A stretch of DNA of 38,164 nt from Microcaldota archaeon (lineage in GTDB: Archaea > Micrarchaeota > Micrarchaeia > Micrarchaeales > CABMGC01): NCBI GenBank assembly GCA_028867145.1, contig JAGWGX010000006.1, forward strand, positions 1 to 38,164. The letters run 5' to 3'. Numbering within the stretch: the stretch's first letter is position 1; every line of letters starts with the position of its first letter. Below the pieces are notes generated by a model. That model was not told the DNA's origin. It made no database searches and saw nothing but the letters and a program-made list of their open reading frames with translations. The translations under genes and the position numbers were made by a program. Positions 16,536 to 25,732 of the stretch are shown in pieces.

Positions 16536-17825
16536 ATGGAGTACGCAGCATTTGTTTCGCAGGCACTTGAGCAGTTCAAAACATTACCTGAGGAGACCGA
16601 CGAGCTATACAAGAGATACTTTGTCGCAATGCCGCTTGAGGCGATGGGGAAGGCGATAATGGAGCAAAAGCCCGCGCAGATGAGCACCCAAAACCAGATA
16701 AAAGAAGTCATTGAAAGCCTTGAGAGAAAGTTTGAGGCAATTATCTGGAGCAATGGTGAGATGGTTGAATCAAAGAACATTAGGGTGATTAGATCACGGG
16801 AGCTTGGTTCAAATCTGATTGAGGGACTTATGACAAAAAGCTCCGAAGACAAAATTGCAGCTTTCTTGCAAGCGCATTCAAGCAGGACAATAATGATAGA
16901 TGTGCCGAAAGGAGAAACGGCAAGGCTGAATGTTCTCCTAGTAAATACGACTTCGCCGCTTCCGGTGCAGATACTTGTGAGTGTTGAAGAGGGGGCAACG
17001 CTCAACTTGTTTGAGTACTATACCTCAAGCACAAGCGAGCAGTCGCTGCTTGGATCCTTGCATGAGATAAGATCGGGAAAGCATTCAAGTGCAGAGATAA
17101 ATGTTGTGCATAACGAGGATAAGAACACGCTCTCACTTGGATGGTTGAAGGCAGAGGGGGAAGAGAGGTGCAATCTCAAAATCAACTTTGTCTACAATGG
17201 GGGAACCTTTACAAGGTCTAGAAACAAGGTCGATGTGGCGGGCTTTGAGGCAAATACAGAAGTCAATGAACTAATCTTGAGCGCAGGAGATCAAAAGATG
17301 GATATCTCAACAAACATAACCAACACAGCAAAGAACTCGAATGCAGTCCTTGAATCAAAGGCGGTTCTGATGGACAGATCGATTTGCCTCCTCAAGGGAT
17401 ACGCCTCAATAATGAAAAACGCGGCAGGATCAAGGTCTTATGTTAACGAGAGGGGGATAGTGCTCGACAAAACCGCGCACCTTGACTCGATACCGAGCAT
17501 GAGCATCGGGAACAGCGACGTGAAGGCAACCCACTCTTCAGCAACCGCGCCGATGGACGAGGAATCGATTTTCTATCTTATGTCAAGAGGCGCAAGCGAG
17601 ATAGAGGCAAAGAAGATGGTAATCAACGGATTCATCTCGGGGATAATAGGCAAGATAGATGATGTGATAGTAAGGGAGATTGTTGCGAGCATAATCAACG
17701 AGAAGGTAACAACAAAAGGATTTGGAACAGTTCCGAAAGTTACAACGGAGAGCCTCTGGCTTGCAGGAACGGCACAAAAGAGCTCAAGCATATTCAAAGG
17801 TCATTACAAATACAGAGGAGAATAG
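16536..17825 (+). CDS. sufD: Fe-S cluster assembly protein SufD
   Basis: 429 aa; HLDSIPSMSIGNSDVKATHSSATAPMDEESIFYLMSRGASEIEAKKMVINGFI, SufB/D family core. Confidence 0.9.
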   Translation: MEYAAFVSQALEQFKTLPEETDELYKRYFVAMPLEAMGKAIMEQKPAQMSTQNQIKEVIESLERKFEAIIWSNGEMVESKNIRVIRSRELGSNLIEGLMTKSSEDKIAAFLQAHSSRTIMIDVPKGETARLNVLLVNTTSPLPVQILVSVEEGATLNLFEYYTSSTSEQSLLGSLHEIRSGKHSSAEINVVHNEDKNTLSLGWLKAEGEERCNLKINFVYNGGTFTRSRNKVDVAGFEANTEVNELILSAGDQKMDISTNITNTAKNSNAVLESKAVLMDRSICLLKGYASIMKNAAGSRSYVNERGIVLDKTAHLDSIPSMSIGNSDVKATHSSATAPMDEESIFYLMSRGASEIEAKKMVINGFISGIIGKIDDVIVREIVASIINEKVTTKGFGTVPKVTTESLWLAGTAQKSSSIFKGHYKYRGE

Positions 17826-17826
17826 G

Positions 17827-18567
17827 ATGGAACTAGAAATAAAAGAGTTGCATGTAAGCATAGATGAGAAGGAGATAGTCAAGGGGGTTAATCTCAAGGT
17901 CCGCAGCGGGGAATTTCATGTTATAATGGGGCCAAACGGGTCGGGGAAGAGCACGCTTGCAAAGTCGATAATGGGCCACCCAAAGCTTAAGGTAACGCAG
18001 GGGGAAATCCTTGCGGACGGAGAGAGCGTCATTGGAATGTCTGCGGACAAGAGGGCGAAGATGGGAATCTTCCTGCAGTTCCAAAACCCGATCGAGATAG
18101 AGGGAGTGGGGTTTGTGAATTTCCTCCACACAGCAAAGAGATCGGTGGTGCAGGGGGATGTGGACGTGAACCAGTTCATGGGAGAGATAAAGCAGCTCAC
18201 CGAAAAACTCAAGATAACAAACGGAATCGTGGGAAGGTCGCTAAACCAGGGCTTCTCGGGTGGAGAGAAGAAGAAGGCGGAGATACTCCAGCTTGCTGTG
18301 ATGAAGCCAAAGCTTGCGATACTAGACGAGCCTGACTCGGGGCTTGACATTGATGCGATAAAGACGGTCGCAGAGAACATAAACGAGATTGCGGCAAAGC
18401 ACCAGATGTCGATACTGATAATTACCCACTACAGCAGGGTGCTCTCATACATGAAGCCCCAGTTTGTGCACGTGATGGCAAACGGTAGGATAGTGGCGGA
18501 GGGATCGACGGAGCTAATAGAAAAGCTTGAAAAGGACGGATACGAATCTTTCACTAATAAAGGATGA
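17827..18567 (+). CDS. sufC: Fe-S assembly ATPase SufC
   Basis: ATG at 17827 (MELEIKELHVSIDEKEIVKGVNLKV); Walker A GPNGSGKSTLAKSIMGHP, signature FSGGEKKKAEILQLAVMKPKLAILDEPDSGLDID. Confidence 0.95.
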   Translation: MELEIKELHVSIDEKEIVKGVNLKVRSGEFHVIMGPNGSGKSTLAKSIMGHPKLKVTQGEILADGESVIGMSADKRAKMGIFLQFQNPIEIEGVGFVNFLHTAKRSVVQGDVDVNQFMGEIKQLTEKLKITNGIVGRSLNQGFSGGEKKKAEILQLAVMKPKLAILDEPDSGLDIDAIKTVAENINEIAAKHQMSILIITHYSRVLSYMKPQFVHVMANGRIVAEGSTELIEKLEKDGYESFTNKG

Positions 18568-19814
18568 ACATGGCGGAGATTGATGTTGAAAGGATAAGGA
18601 AGGACTTTCCGATACTTAAGGTCCAGATGAATGGAAAGGAGCTGGCCTATCTTGACAGCGCAGCCACCTCCCAAAAGCCAAGGCAGGTAATCTCCAAGAT
18701 AGGCAAATTCTACAAAACCTACAACGCGAACATACACCGAGGTCTTTACAAAATTTCTGAGGAGGCGACAGAAGAGTACATCAAGTCGAAGGATGTGTGC
18801 GCAAAGTTCATTCATGCCGGCAAGAGCAATCAGATAATTTACGTAAAGAACACCACAGAGGCAATAAACCTTGTCGCGCTTAGCTGGGGCGATGCGAATA
18901 TCGGAGAAGGGGATAGAATTCTGATAAGCAAAATGGAGCACCACAGCAACATCGTGCCATGGCAGATGCTCGCAAAGCGCAAAAAGGCGGTTCTGGACTA
19001 CATAGAGATAACAGAAGGGATGCAGCTGGACATTTTGGACTACAAAAAGAAGCTTGAGAGGAAGCCAAAGCTGGTCGCGCTAACCCATGCATCAAACGTG
19101 CTTGGCACAATTAACGACGCAAAGAATCTCACTAGACTTGCGCACGAGGCGGAAGCGCTGGTTCTAATTGATGGGGCTCAGTCAACACCGCACATCCCAA
19201 TAAATCTCAGGGAGATAGACTGCGATTTCTTCGCATTCTCCTCCCACAAGATGCTCGGGCCATCCGGAATCGGGGTGCTTTATGCAAAGGAGGAGATGCT
19301 TGAGGCGATGAATCCGCTCTTTGGCGGAGGGGACATGATAAGGAGCGTGGATCTGCAGGAGAGCACCTGGAACGATCTGCCCTGGAAATTTGAGGCGGGA
19401 ACCCAGAACATTGAGGGTGCGATAGGGTTTGGCGCGGCAGTAAAGTACCTAAAAAAACTAGGAATGGAAAGCGTCCACAGCCATGAGAAGAAGCTTACAA
19501 AATACGCCCTGAAGAGGGTTGGCGAAATGGGGTATGTGAAGGTTTATGGACCGGGAATAGAGCACATTGACCAAAGGCTCGGCGTGATCTCATTTGCAAT
19601 AAAAGGAGTTCACCCGCACGATGCGGCCGCAGTGTTTGACAGCGAGGGGATAGCGATAAGGAGCGGCCATCACTGCGCCATGCCGCTCATGCGGGGAGTG
19701 CTTGGCGAGCCGGCGCTTTGCAGGATGAGCTTTTACATCTACAACAAGGAGGAGGAGATAGACAGGGCGATTGTGGCGATAGAAAAGGCAAGGAAGATGT
19801 TTTCAAGGGGATGA
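18564..19814 (+). CDS. sufS: cysteine desulfurase SufS
   Basis: 416 aa; YLDSAATSQKP, NIHRGLY, EHHSNIVPWQ, DGAQSTPH, FFAFSSHKMLGPSGIGVLY, AIRSGHHCAMPLM. Confidence 0.95.
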   Translation: MNMAEIDVERIRKDFPILKVQMNGKELAYLDSAATSQKPRQVISKIGKFYKTYNANIHRGLYKISEEATEEYIKSKDVCAKFIHAGKSNQIIYVKNTTEAINLVALSWGDANIGEGDRILISKMEHHSNIVPWQMLAKRKKAVLDYIEITEGMQLDILDYKKKLERKPKLVALTHASNVLGTINDAKNLTRLAHEAEALVLIDGAQSTPHIPINLREIDCDFFAFSSHKMLGPSGIGVLYAKEEMLEAMNPLFGGGDMIRSVDLQESTWNDLPWKFEAGTQNIEGAIGFGAAVKYLKKLGMESVHSHEKKLTKYALKRVGEMGYVKVYGPGIEHIDQRLGVISFAIKGVHPHDAAAVFDSEGIAIRSGHHCAMPLMRGVLGEPALCRMSFYIYNKEEEIDRAIVAIEKARKMFSRG

Positions 19815-20290
19815 TTGTGGCGCTAGGTGCAATCAGGAGAGAAGGCGATAAGCTCCAGCTAAAGCAGGTGATGCATGAGCTCAAGTTTGACAGAAGGCAG
19901 AGGAACTGGGTATACGCATTATCCTCCGAGAGGTTTGAAAATGCAAGAATGCTTGAGATGCTAGAGATATCAAGGGGTATTTACAGGGAGGTGAAGGGTG
20001 AGAGTGAGGAAAGCAGGGTAAAAGTGGTAAATGAGCTAATAGAGGATTACAATAGTAGGTACTTCTTGAATGGAGCCTCAGACGGAAAGGAACAAAGTAG
20101 CATAGCCGTCAAAATAAACTCGGATCTCGCAGAGGCATACCTAACTCCAGAAGAAAGATTCACTGTCATCAAGATGCTCACGGATATCGTGATGAACGAC
20201 ATTCAGACCATTGAGGGTTTCAAGATTGAGAGAAAGGGGAGCACCAGAGATGATCCAGGATTCATCATGAAAAGAGAGATTAGGAAATAG
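19811..20290 (+). CDS. hypothetical protein overlapping sufS (ATGA coupling)
   Basis: 159 aa from ATG 19811: MIVALGAIRREGDKLQLKQVMHELKFDRRQRNWVYALSSERFENARMLEM...; start codon overlaps sufS stop. Confidence 0.65.
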   Translation: MIVALGAIRREGDKLQLKQVMHELKFDRRQRNWVYALSSERFENARMLEMLEISRGIYREVKGESEESRVKVVNELIEDYNSRYFLNGASDGKEQSSIAVKINSDLAEAYLTPEERFTVIKMLTDIVMNDIQTIEGFKIERKGSTRDDPGFIMKREIRK

Positions 20291-20639
20291 CAGTTCTCAC
20301 AAACTCCGCAAGCGCGACAGCGTTGTTGTGCTCCACATCCTTTGCTGCGAATACAAATGTGACATCCGATTCCTTGAGGGTCTTGAGCAGCTCCAAAAAG
20401 GGCTTCGTGCCTACAATCTCTTTTTTGTACCTTTCCTTGAACTCCTCCCACCTCTCGGGCTCGTGAGAGAACCACTTCCTAAGCTCATCGCTTGGCGCGA
20501 TCTCCTTTAGCCATACATCGATGTTCGAGGTGCTCTTCTTCACGCCCCTTGGCCAGAGCCGATCGACCAGCATTCGCTGCCCGTCCGTTACCTCGGGCTT
20601 GTCATATATCCGCTTTATTCCGATGAGCATCACTGGCAC
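20280..20639 (-). CDS. DUF488-family protein
   Basis: 119 aa; IKRIYDKPEVTDGQRMLVDRLWPRGVKKSTSNIDVWLKEIAPSDELRKWFSHEPERWEEFKERYKKEI matches the DUF488 (YeaO-like) pattern. Confidence 0.85.
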   Translation of the reverse strand: MPVMLIGIKRIYDKPEVTDGQRMLVDRLWPRGVKKSTSNIDVWLKEIAPSDELRKWFSHEPERWEEFKERYKKEIVGTKPFLELLKTLKESDVTFVFAAKDVEHNNAVALAEFVRTAIS

Positions 20640-20690
20640 CGAGTAAGAATTGCTCTTTTGGTTTAAATACCTTGCTGAAAATAGCCTACG

Positions 20691-23456
20691 TTAAGAGGGG
20701 AAGACGTAAACTGCGGCCGCAACCTGGGGGGCCGCACCGTTGTGGCAGGTGTTGACAGTTATTGTGTAGTGCCCAGGCTGCTGTGCGCTGCAAACCGCAA
20801 GATAGGAACCCGAGTAGTCGCCTGCGCTAGTTACAATTGAGCACCCTGATGGAAGATAGATGTTGTCTAGCCAGAAGTACCCTACCCCCATCGCAGTTAT
20901 GACAAATGCGCCAGGAGTAACAACATTATAGCTAAATGAAAAAGCTGGGCAAGTTCCTATTGGACCGCTTACCGCACCGGATGCAAGGAACTTTGTAAAT
21001 CCAGAGCTTGGGGTGAATCCTATTCCCGCAGTGCCTCCGGTGGTGCCAGAACCCCAGAATCCGTATGAACACAGATTGCTTGAGGAAAATCCAACCGCTC
21101 CAGAGGAATATGCAATTCCATTGGTCCATGGATTGACATTTCCTCCATTCTGGTTCATGCTACCTGCACAGATTGTATCTGCACCGGAGGAAACAGAACA
21201 GCGCAGAGAGCTGCCTTCAGGGGGGGTGTCTGAAGAGGCGCAAGTATAGTAGGGTATTGTCGAAGTTGAAGTAGTGGAGGTTGTAGTTGAGGTGGTGGAT
21301 GTTGTTGAGGTGGAAGTGGTTGTGGACTGAAGCCCATTTAGGCTGATTATAACAATTCCCGATCCGCCGTTTCCGCCTCCATTATCTGCAGCCCCTCCGC
21401 CCCCGCCGCCTCCGGTGTTTGGAGTCGCCGAGGAACCAGGGCCATATCCGCCTCCGTTTCCGCCACCGCCAATCCCGCCCTGCCCGATTACTTCACATCC
21501 GCAGCCTCCACTTTCACCACCTCCACCGCCGCCAGCATAATAAGTGAGAGTTCCGGAAATACTGCTTGGAAGGCCTGCACCACCAGGGCCGCCATAGTGC
21601 ACAGGACCATAGTAACCTAAGCCACCTACTGCTCCAGCCCCTCCGCCCCCGCCACCAGTTCTCAGATCCCCACTTGCTCCACCGCCATTTCCCTGCCCTG
21701 CGGTTCCTGCGCATGCGCCATCCCAATTTGAAGCGCCACCTCCCGAACCGCCTGACGAGCAAACAGCTCCAGGGCCTCCGCTTCCGCCACCTCCGCCTAG
21801 AGCAACTAGAGTACCAAATGAGCTGCTTGATCCAGACATGCCGGCTGAAGGGTTGGGCTCTCCTGCACCCCCTGCGCCCACCGTAACTGAATAGGTATTA
21901 GGATTTATCGTGAACGCCCCAGCATAGACGAATCCGCCTGCACCTCCCCCTCCGGCTGCGGATGTGCCGCCGCCTCCTCCTCCTCCGCCCACTACGAGCA
22001 CTGAAGCGCTGCAGCTAGAGCCGGAATAGGTGAAGGTCCCGCTCGAAGTAAAGGTGTGTATCTCATTTCCGCTCGAATAAGTAACTGTACCGCCTGTCGC
22101 AGAGCCCCCAAAAGTGCCAGAACAAAGCACTGTGGTTGTGGTCGAAGTTGTGGAGGTGCTTGTGGTTGATGAGCTAGTTGAGGTGAACGAGCCAGTCTCA
22201 GTTATCGGATTGTTTAGTGTGATCAAAGGTGCAGTGTTTGATCCGGTGTAGCTGCCAGACCCGCTCCCTGTCCATCCGTTGAACGCGTATCCTGCTGATG
22301 GCGTCTCTCCAAGGGTTGCACTGTTGCCTGAGTTGTACCATCCGCTTGGAGGAGTCACACTCCCTCCGATTCCTGGAGAGGCGGAGGTTGTAAGATAGTA
22401 CTGGGTTAGGTAATTGCCACTGAGCGTGCAGTTTGCGACTCCGGAGAGTGTTCCGGACTGGGTCGTTGCACCGCAGCCAGAGACTGAGTTAAACAGGTAC
22501 TGTACTCCTGCGGCACCTGCAATGGTCGTCTGGAAGGAGTAAGAATGGGAAGTGCCCTGACCATAGCAGAGCTGCCTTGGGAAAGAGGAGTATCCTACCC
22601 CATCAACTGTAAGTGCGTTGGAGGTTGAGCCGAAAAGGCCGGGAACTGAAATTGTAAAGCACACGGGAGGGGTGAAAGCGATTATCGCATTTGCAACTGT
22701 GTTTGCAAACGAGGCGGTTACAAACACATTTCCGGACATGGAGCTTGAAATGTAGGAGGCCGCATTTCCAGATCCATCGGTCGTTATTACAAGAGGCGCA
22801 ACTGGCGCACTAATTGAGTTTGAGGTGAAGTTGACCGTCGCGCCTGATAAAGGAGTACCAAGCAGCCTCACGGTTGCGGTCAGTTTGTCAAGGGAAGATG
22901 AGAGCGCGACCTGCGATGTGTTTTGAGGGGTAAGTGTAATTGTTATTGTCGTCGGAGAAAGAAGAGGTGAGGAATGGGTGTTGAAAGAGCCAAGGTAGCT
23001 CTGCCTTGCATTATTTTGGCACTGCACAACGCTTCCGCCCGGGCAGGGCGTGTAGCTGAATATGAAGCGCCCCGAGGCAAGAGCGCCCTGCGAGAGCGCA
23101 GGTGTTATCGTGGTGTTGCATATGACTGCCCCTCCGGGAAGTATGAAGTTTGGCACGCATGCTCCCTGGATCGGAGCAGTCCCGCTTAGATTAAGAATTA
23201 TCTTTGGGTTGATTATGGGATAAGGATTTGAGTTTGTTAGAAGCATTGCCATCTTCGAAAGTGTCGCAGATGAGCCAAGGATTAAGTCCTGGCAGTAGAC
23301 TCCGGAAGTGAAGGTGCAGCTTGATGGGGCAATTGCCGATGGGGCAAAAATAAAGAGGTACAGGGACGCGACCACAATTACGGCAATCAAGAATGCCCAG
23401 CCGTAGGTTAGAAGGTACTCTGTTGCAGACTGTAACCTGAACTTAATTCCTACCAT
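20691..23456 (-). CDS. class III signal-peptide surface protein, chassis A + linker + Gly-rich module type 2 + second linker + Cys-containing terminal domain
   Basis: 921 aa; KFRLQSATEYLLTYGWAFLIAVIVVASLYLFIFAPS; same A ectodomain; then HTFTSSGTFTYSGSSCSASVLVVGGGGGGGG...GGSGIVIISLNGLQ; second STT linker; YYTCASSDTPPEGSSLRC... domain. Confidence 0.85.
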   Translation of the reverse strand: MVGIKFRLQSATEYLLTYGWAFLIAVIVVASLYLFIFAPSAIAPSSCTFTSGVYCQDLILGSSATLSKMAMLLTNSNPYPIINPKIILNLSGTAPIQGACVPNFILPGGAVICNTTITPALSQGALASGRFIFSYTPCPGGSVVQCQNNARQSYLGSFNTHSSPLLSPTTITITLTPQNTSQVALSSSLDKLTATVRLLGTPLSGATVNFTSNSISAPVAPLVITTDGSGNAASYISSSMSGNVFVTASFANTVANAIIAFTPPVCFTISVPGLFGSTSNALTVDGVGYSSFPRQLCYGQGTSHSYSFQTTIAGAAGVQYLFNSVSGCGATTQSGTLSGVANCTLSGNYLTQYYLTTSASPGIGGSVTPPSGWYNSGNSATLGETPSAGYAFNGWTGSGSGSYTGSNTAPLITLNNPITETGSFTSTSSSTTSTSTTSTTTTVLCSGTFGGSATGGTVTYSSGNEIHTFTSSGTFTYSGSSCSASVLVVGGGGGGGGTSAAGGGGAGGFVYAGAFTINPNTYSVTVGAGGAGEPNPSAGMSGSSSSFGTLVALGGGGGSGGPGAVCSSGGSGGGASNWDGACAGTAGQGNGGGASGDLRTGGGGGGAGAVGGLGYYGPVHYGGPGGAGLPSSISGTLTYYAGGGGGGESGGCGCEVIGQGGIGGGGNGGGYGPGSSATPNTGGGGGGGAADNGGGNGGSGIVIISLNGLQSTTTSTSTTSTTSTTTSTTSTSTIPYYTCASSDTPPEGSSLRCSVSSGADTICAGSMNQNGGNVNPWTNGIAYSSGAVGFSSSNLCSYGFWGSGTTGGTAGIGFTPSSGFTKFLASGAVSGPIGTCPAFSFSYNVVTPGAFVITAMGVGYFWLDNIYLPSGCSIVTSAGDYSGSYLAVCSAQQPGHYTITVNTCHNGAAPQVAAAVYVFPS

Positions 23457-23539
23457 GAGGAACCTTTTCCATAAAAGCTTAAATCACTTTTCTTAAGCCC
23501 CAACTGAAAAACTAAATATGTAGGACGCTTAATAGCGCT

Positions 23540-25657
23540 ATGAAGCTCTCCGAACTAAAGGGGCTTGTTCCAAACGAGCTGCTTGAATCAGTTTTGGAAA
23601 GGGGAATAAAGGAGCTAACTCCACCACAAGCACTTGCAATTGAGGGTGGGCTTGCAAAGGGAGCAAATCTTGTGATAGCCTCGCCAACCGCGAGCGGAAA
23701 GACGCTGATTGCTGAGATGGCAATTCTTCGGTCTGTGATCGGAAAGGGAAAGAAGGCAATCTACGTTGCGCCGATGAGGGCGCTAGTCAGTGAGAAGTAT
23801 GAGGAGTTCAAGGCGGCCTATCCTTATCTTAAAATTGCAATGTCAATTGGTGACCTTGACTCGCTGGACCCATGGCTTTCCAAGTATGATATTGTCTTTG
23901 CCTCAACAGAGAAGCTAGACAGCCTGATCAGGCACGGGCTTAACTGGCTGGAGGGCGTGGGGTGCATAGTCTTTGACGAGGTACACATGATCGGAGAGTC
24001 GGGAAGGGGACCCACGCTTGAGATTCTAATAACAAAATTAAAGCGCCTTTGCAAGGAGACGCAGTTTGTCGCGCTTAGCGCAACGATTGGGAACGCGGAT
24101 GAGATCGCAAAGTGGCTGGGAGCGAGCCTAGTTGAGAGCGAGTACCGCCCCATCAAGCTCGAGAAGGGGATAGCACTTGAGGAGAAGGCGTACTATCGCG
24201 ACATGGAGGAGAGCCTCGCGGGGAGCAGCAAGCTAACCGAGATTAGAATAGTAGAGGACACGCTTGCAAAGGGCAAGCAGATAATAATATTTTATTCCAC
24301 CAAGCGAAACGCAGAGGCGGGCGCTGAGAAGATGCAGAGGGTTGTGAAGGAGCACCTAAAACAGATTGAAAAAGAGAGACTCGGAGAGGTGAGCAAGAAG
24401 GTGCTAAACTCTCTTAGCAAGCCAACCGCGCAGTGCGAGAAGCTATCCAGGACAATCGAGAATGGCGCAGCGTTCCATCACAGCGGCCTTGTGAATAATC
24501 AGAGAAAGGAGGTCGAGAACGCGTTCAAGAACAATCTGATAAAGGTCGTCTGTTCGACGACAACTCTGGGGCTTGGTGTTAACCTACCCGCGCACACGGT
24601 CCTAGTTCGAGACACAAGCAGGTACGGCGACTCGGGGCCCGAGAAGATAAGCGTAAACGAGGTGACGCAGCTCTTTGGAAGGGCGGGGAGGCCAAAGTAC
24701 GACACTGAAGGGAGGGCACTTCTGATTGCGAGGGTGAGGGGAGAGATTCGCGACCTCTACGAAAGATACATTGACGCGGAGCTAGAGCCTATTGACTCAA
24801 GCCTTGGAATGCTGCCCGTTCTTAGGACCCACGTGCTTGCGTTCATCGCAACCGAGTTCCTAAGGAGCGAGGGGTCGATAGCAAACTTCTTCTCCGAGAC
24901 CTTCTACGGCTACCAGTACTCCTCCAGCATGGTCCTAATAAACCGAAACATCCGCAAGGTGCTAGACGAGCTTGCTGGATGGGGATTCATCGAGAAAAAG
25001 GGTAGCAACTTTGCGGCGACGCGGCTTGGCGCAAGGGTTAGCGAGCTCTACATCGACCCTCTCTCCGCCAAGAAGATAATGAACATGCTGCTCAAGGAGC
25101 GAGACGAGATCGGGAGCCTTTTCATGATCGCAAACACGATCGAGATGAAGCCGCACATGAAGGTGACGCAGGAGGCAGAGGAAAAATTCGTCTACTACAG
25201 TGGACTTCTTGCCTCAAACATCGAGGGGGATGAGATTGAGGACTTTTATTTCTCACCTGAAAAGCCGTTTAGCACCGCGATGATGATCAAGGACTGGATA
25301 GATGAGAAGGGCGAGCCAGAGCTTGTTAAAAAATACGGCACGACCCCGGGCGCGGTGTTCACAAAGATGACAAAAGCAGACTGGATGCTCTACTCCGCTG
25401 CTGAGATTGCAAAGATAATGAGGATAAGCGCGATTGATCTAATCGAGCTAAGGGTTCGCGTTAGGTATGGGATTAAAAAAGAGCTGCTTGATCTTGTCCA
25501 GCTAGAGCAGGTCGGACGTGTTAGGGCAAGAATACTTCACGCAAACGGAATAAAGCGGGTCGCAGATCTTCGTGCACCGGGTATGGACAAGACTTTGGAG
25601 AGGCTCTTTGGAACTGAGATTGCAAGAAAAATAATGCTTCAGGTAAGGTTTGAGTGA
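23540..25657 (+). CDS. Ski2-like superfamily 2 DNA helicase, Hel308-like
   Basis: 705 aa; ASPTASGKTLIAEMAIL (motif I), FDEVHMIGE (II), LSATIGN (III), FHHSGLVNNQRKEVE, STTTLGLGVNLPAHTVLVRD, QLFGRAGRPKYD (VI). Confidence 0.88.
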   Translation: MKLSELKGLVPNELLESVLERGIKELTPPQALAIEGGLAKGANLVIASPTASGKTLIAEMAILRSVIGKGKKAIYVAPMRALVSEKYEEFKAAYPYLKIAMSIGDLDSLDPWLSKYDIVFASTEKLDSLIRHGLNWLEGVGCIVFDEVHMIGESGRGPTLEILITKLKRLCKETQFVALSATIGNADEIAKWLGASLVESEYRPIKLEKGIALEEKAYYRDMEESLAGSSKLTEIRIVEDTLAKGKQIIIFYSTKRNAEAGAEKMQRVVKEHLKQIEKERLGEVSKKVLNSLSKPTAQCEKLSRTIENGAAFHHSGLVNNQRKEVENAFKNNLIKVVCSTTTLGLGVNLPAHTVLVRDTSRYGDSGPEKISVNEVTQLFGRAGRPKYDTEGRALLIARVRGEIRDLYERYIDAELEPIDSSLGMLPVLRTHVLAFIATEFLRSEGSIANFFSETFYGYQYSSSMVLINRNIRKVLDELAGWGFIEKKGSNFAATRLGARVSELYIDPLSAKKIMNMLLKERDEIGSLFMIANTIEMKPHMKVTQEAEEKFVYYSGLLASNIEGDEIEDFYFSPEKPFSTAMMIKDWIDEKGEPELVKKYGTTPGAVFTKMTKADWMLYSAAEIAKIMRISAIDLIELRVRVRYGIKKELLDLVQLEQVGRVRARILHANGIKRVADLRAPGMDKTLERLFGTEIARKIMLQVRFE

Positions 25658-25732
25658 TTTAAAGATTGTCCCTCTTAATTTTATATTTTGAAAAAGGCAT
25701 AAACAAAATGCTTTAGAGCATTGAGGACAAAA

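Noticed and set aside
20691-23456. Mycobacterial PE-PGRS-like proteins suggested by GGAGG repeats
   Set aside because: No PE/PPE N-terminus; the N-terminus is a class III signal peptide and the domain order is different.
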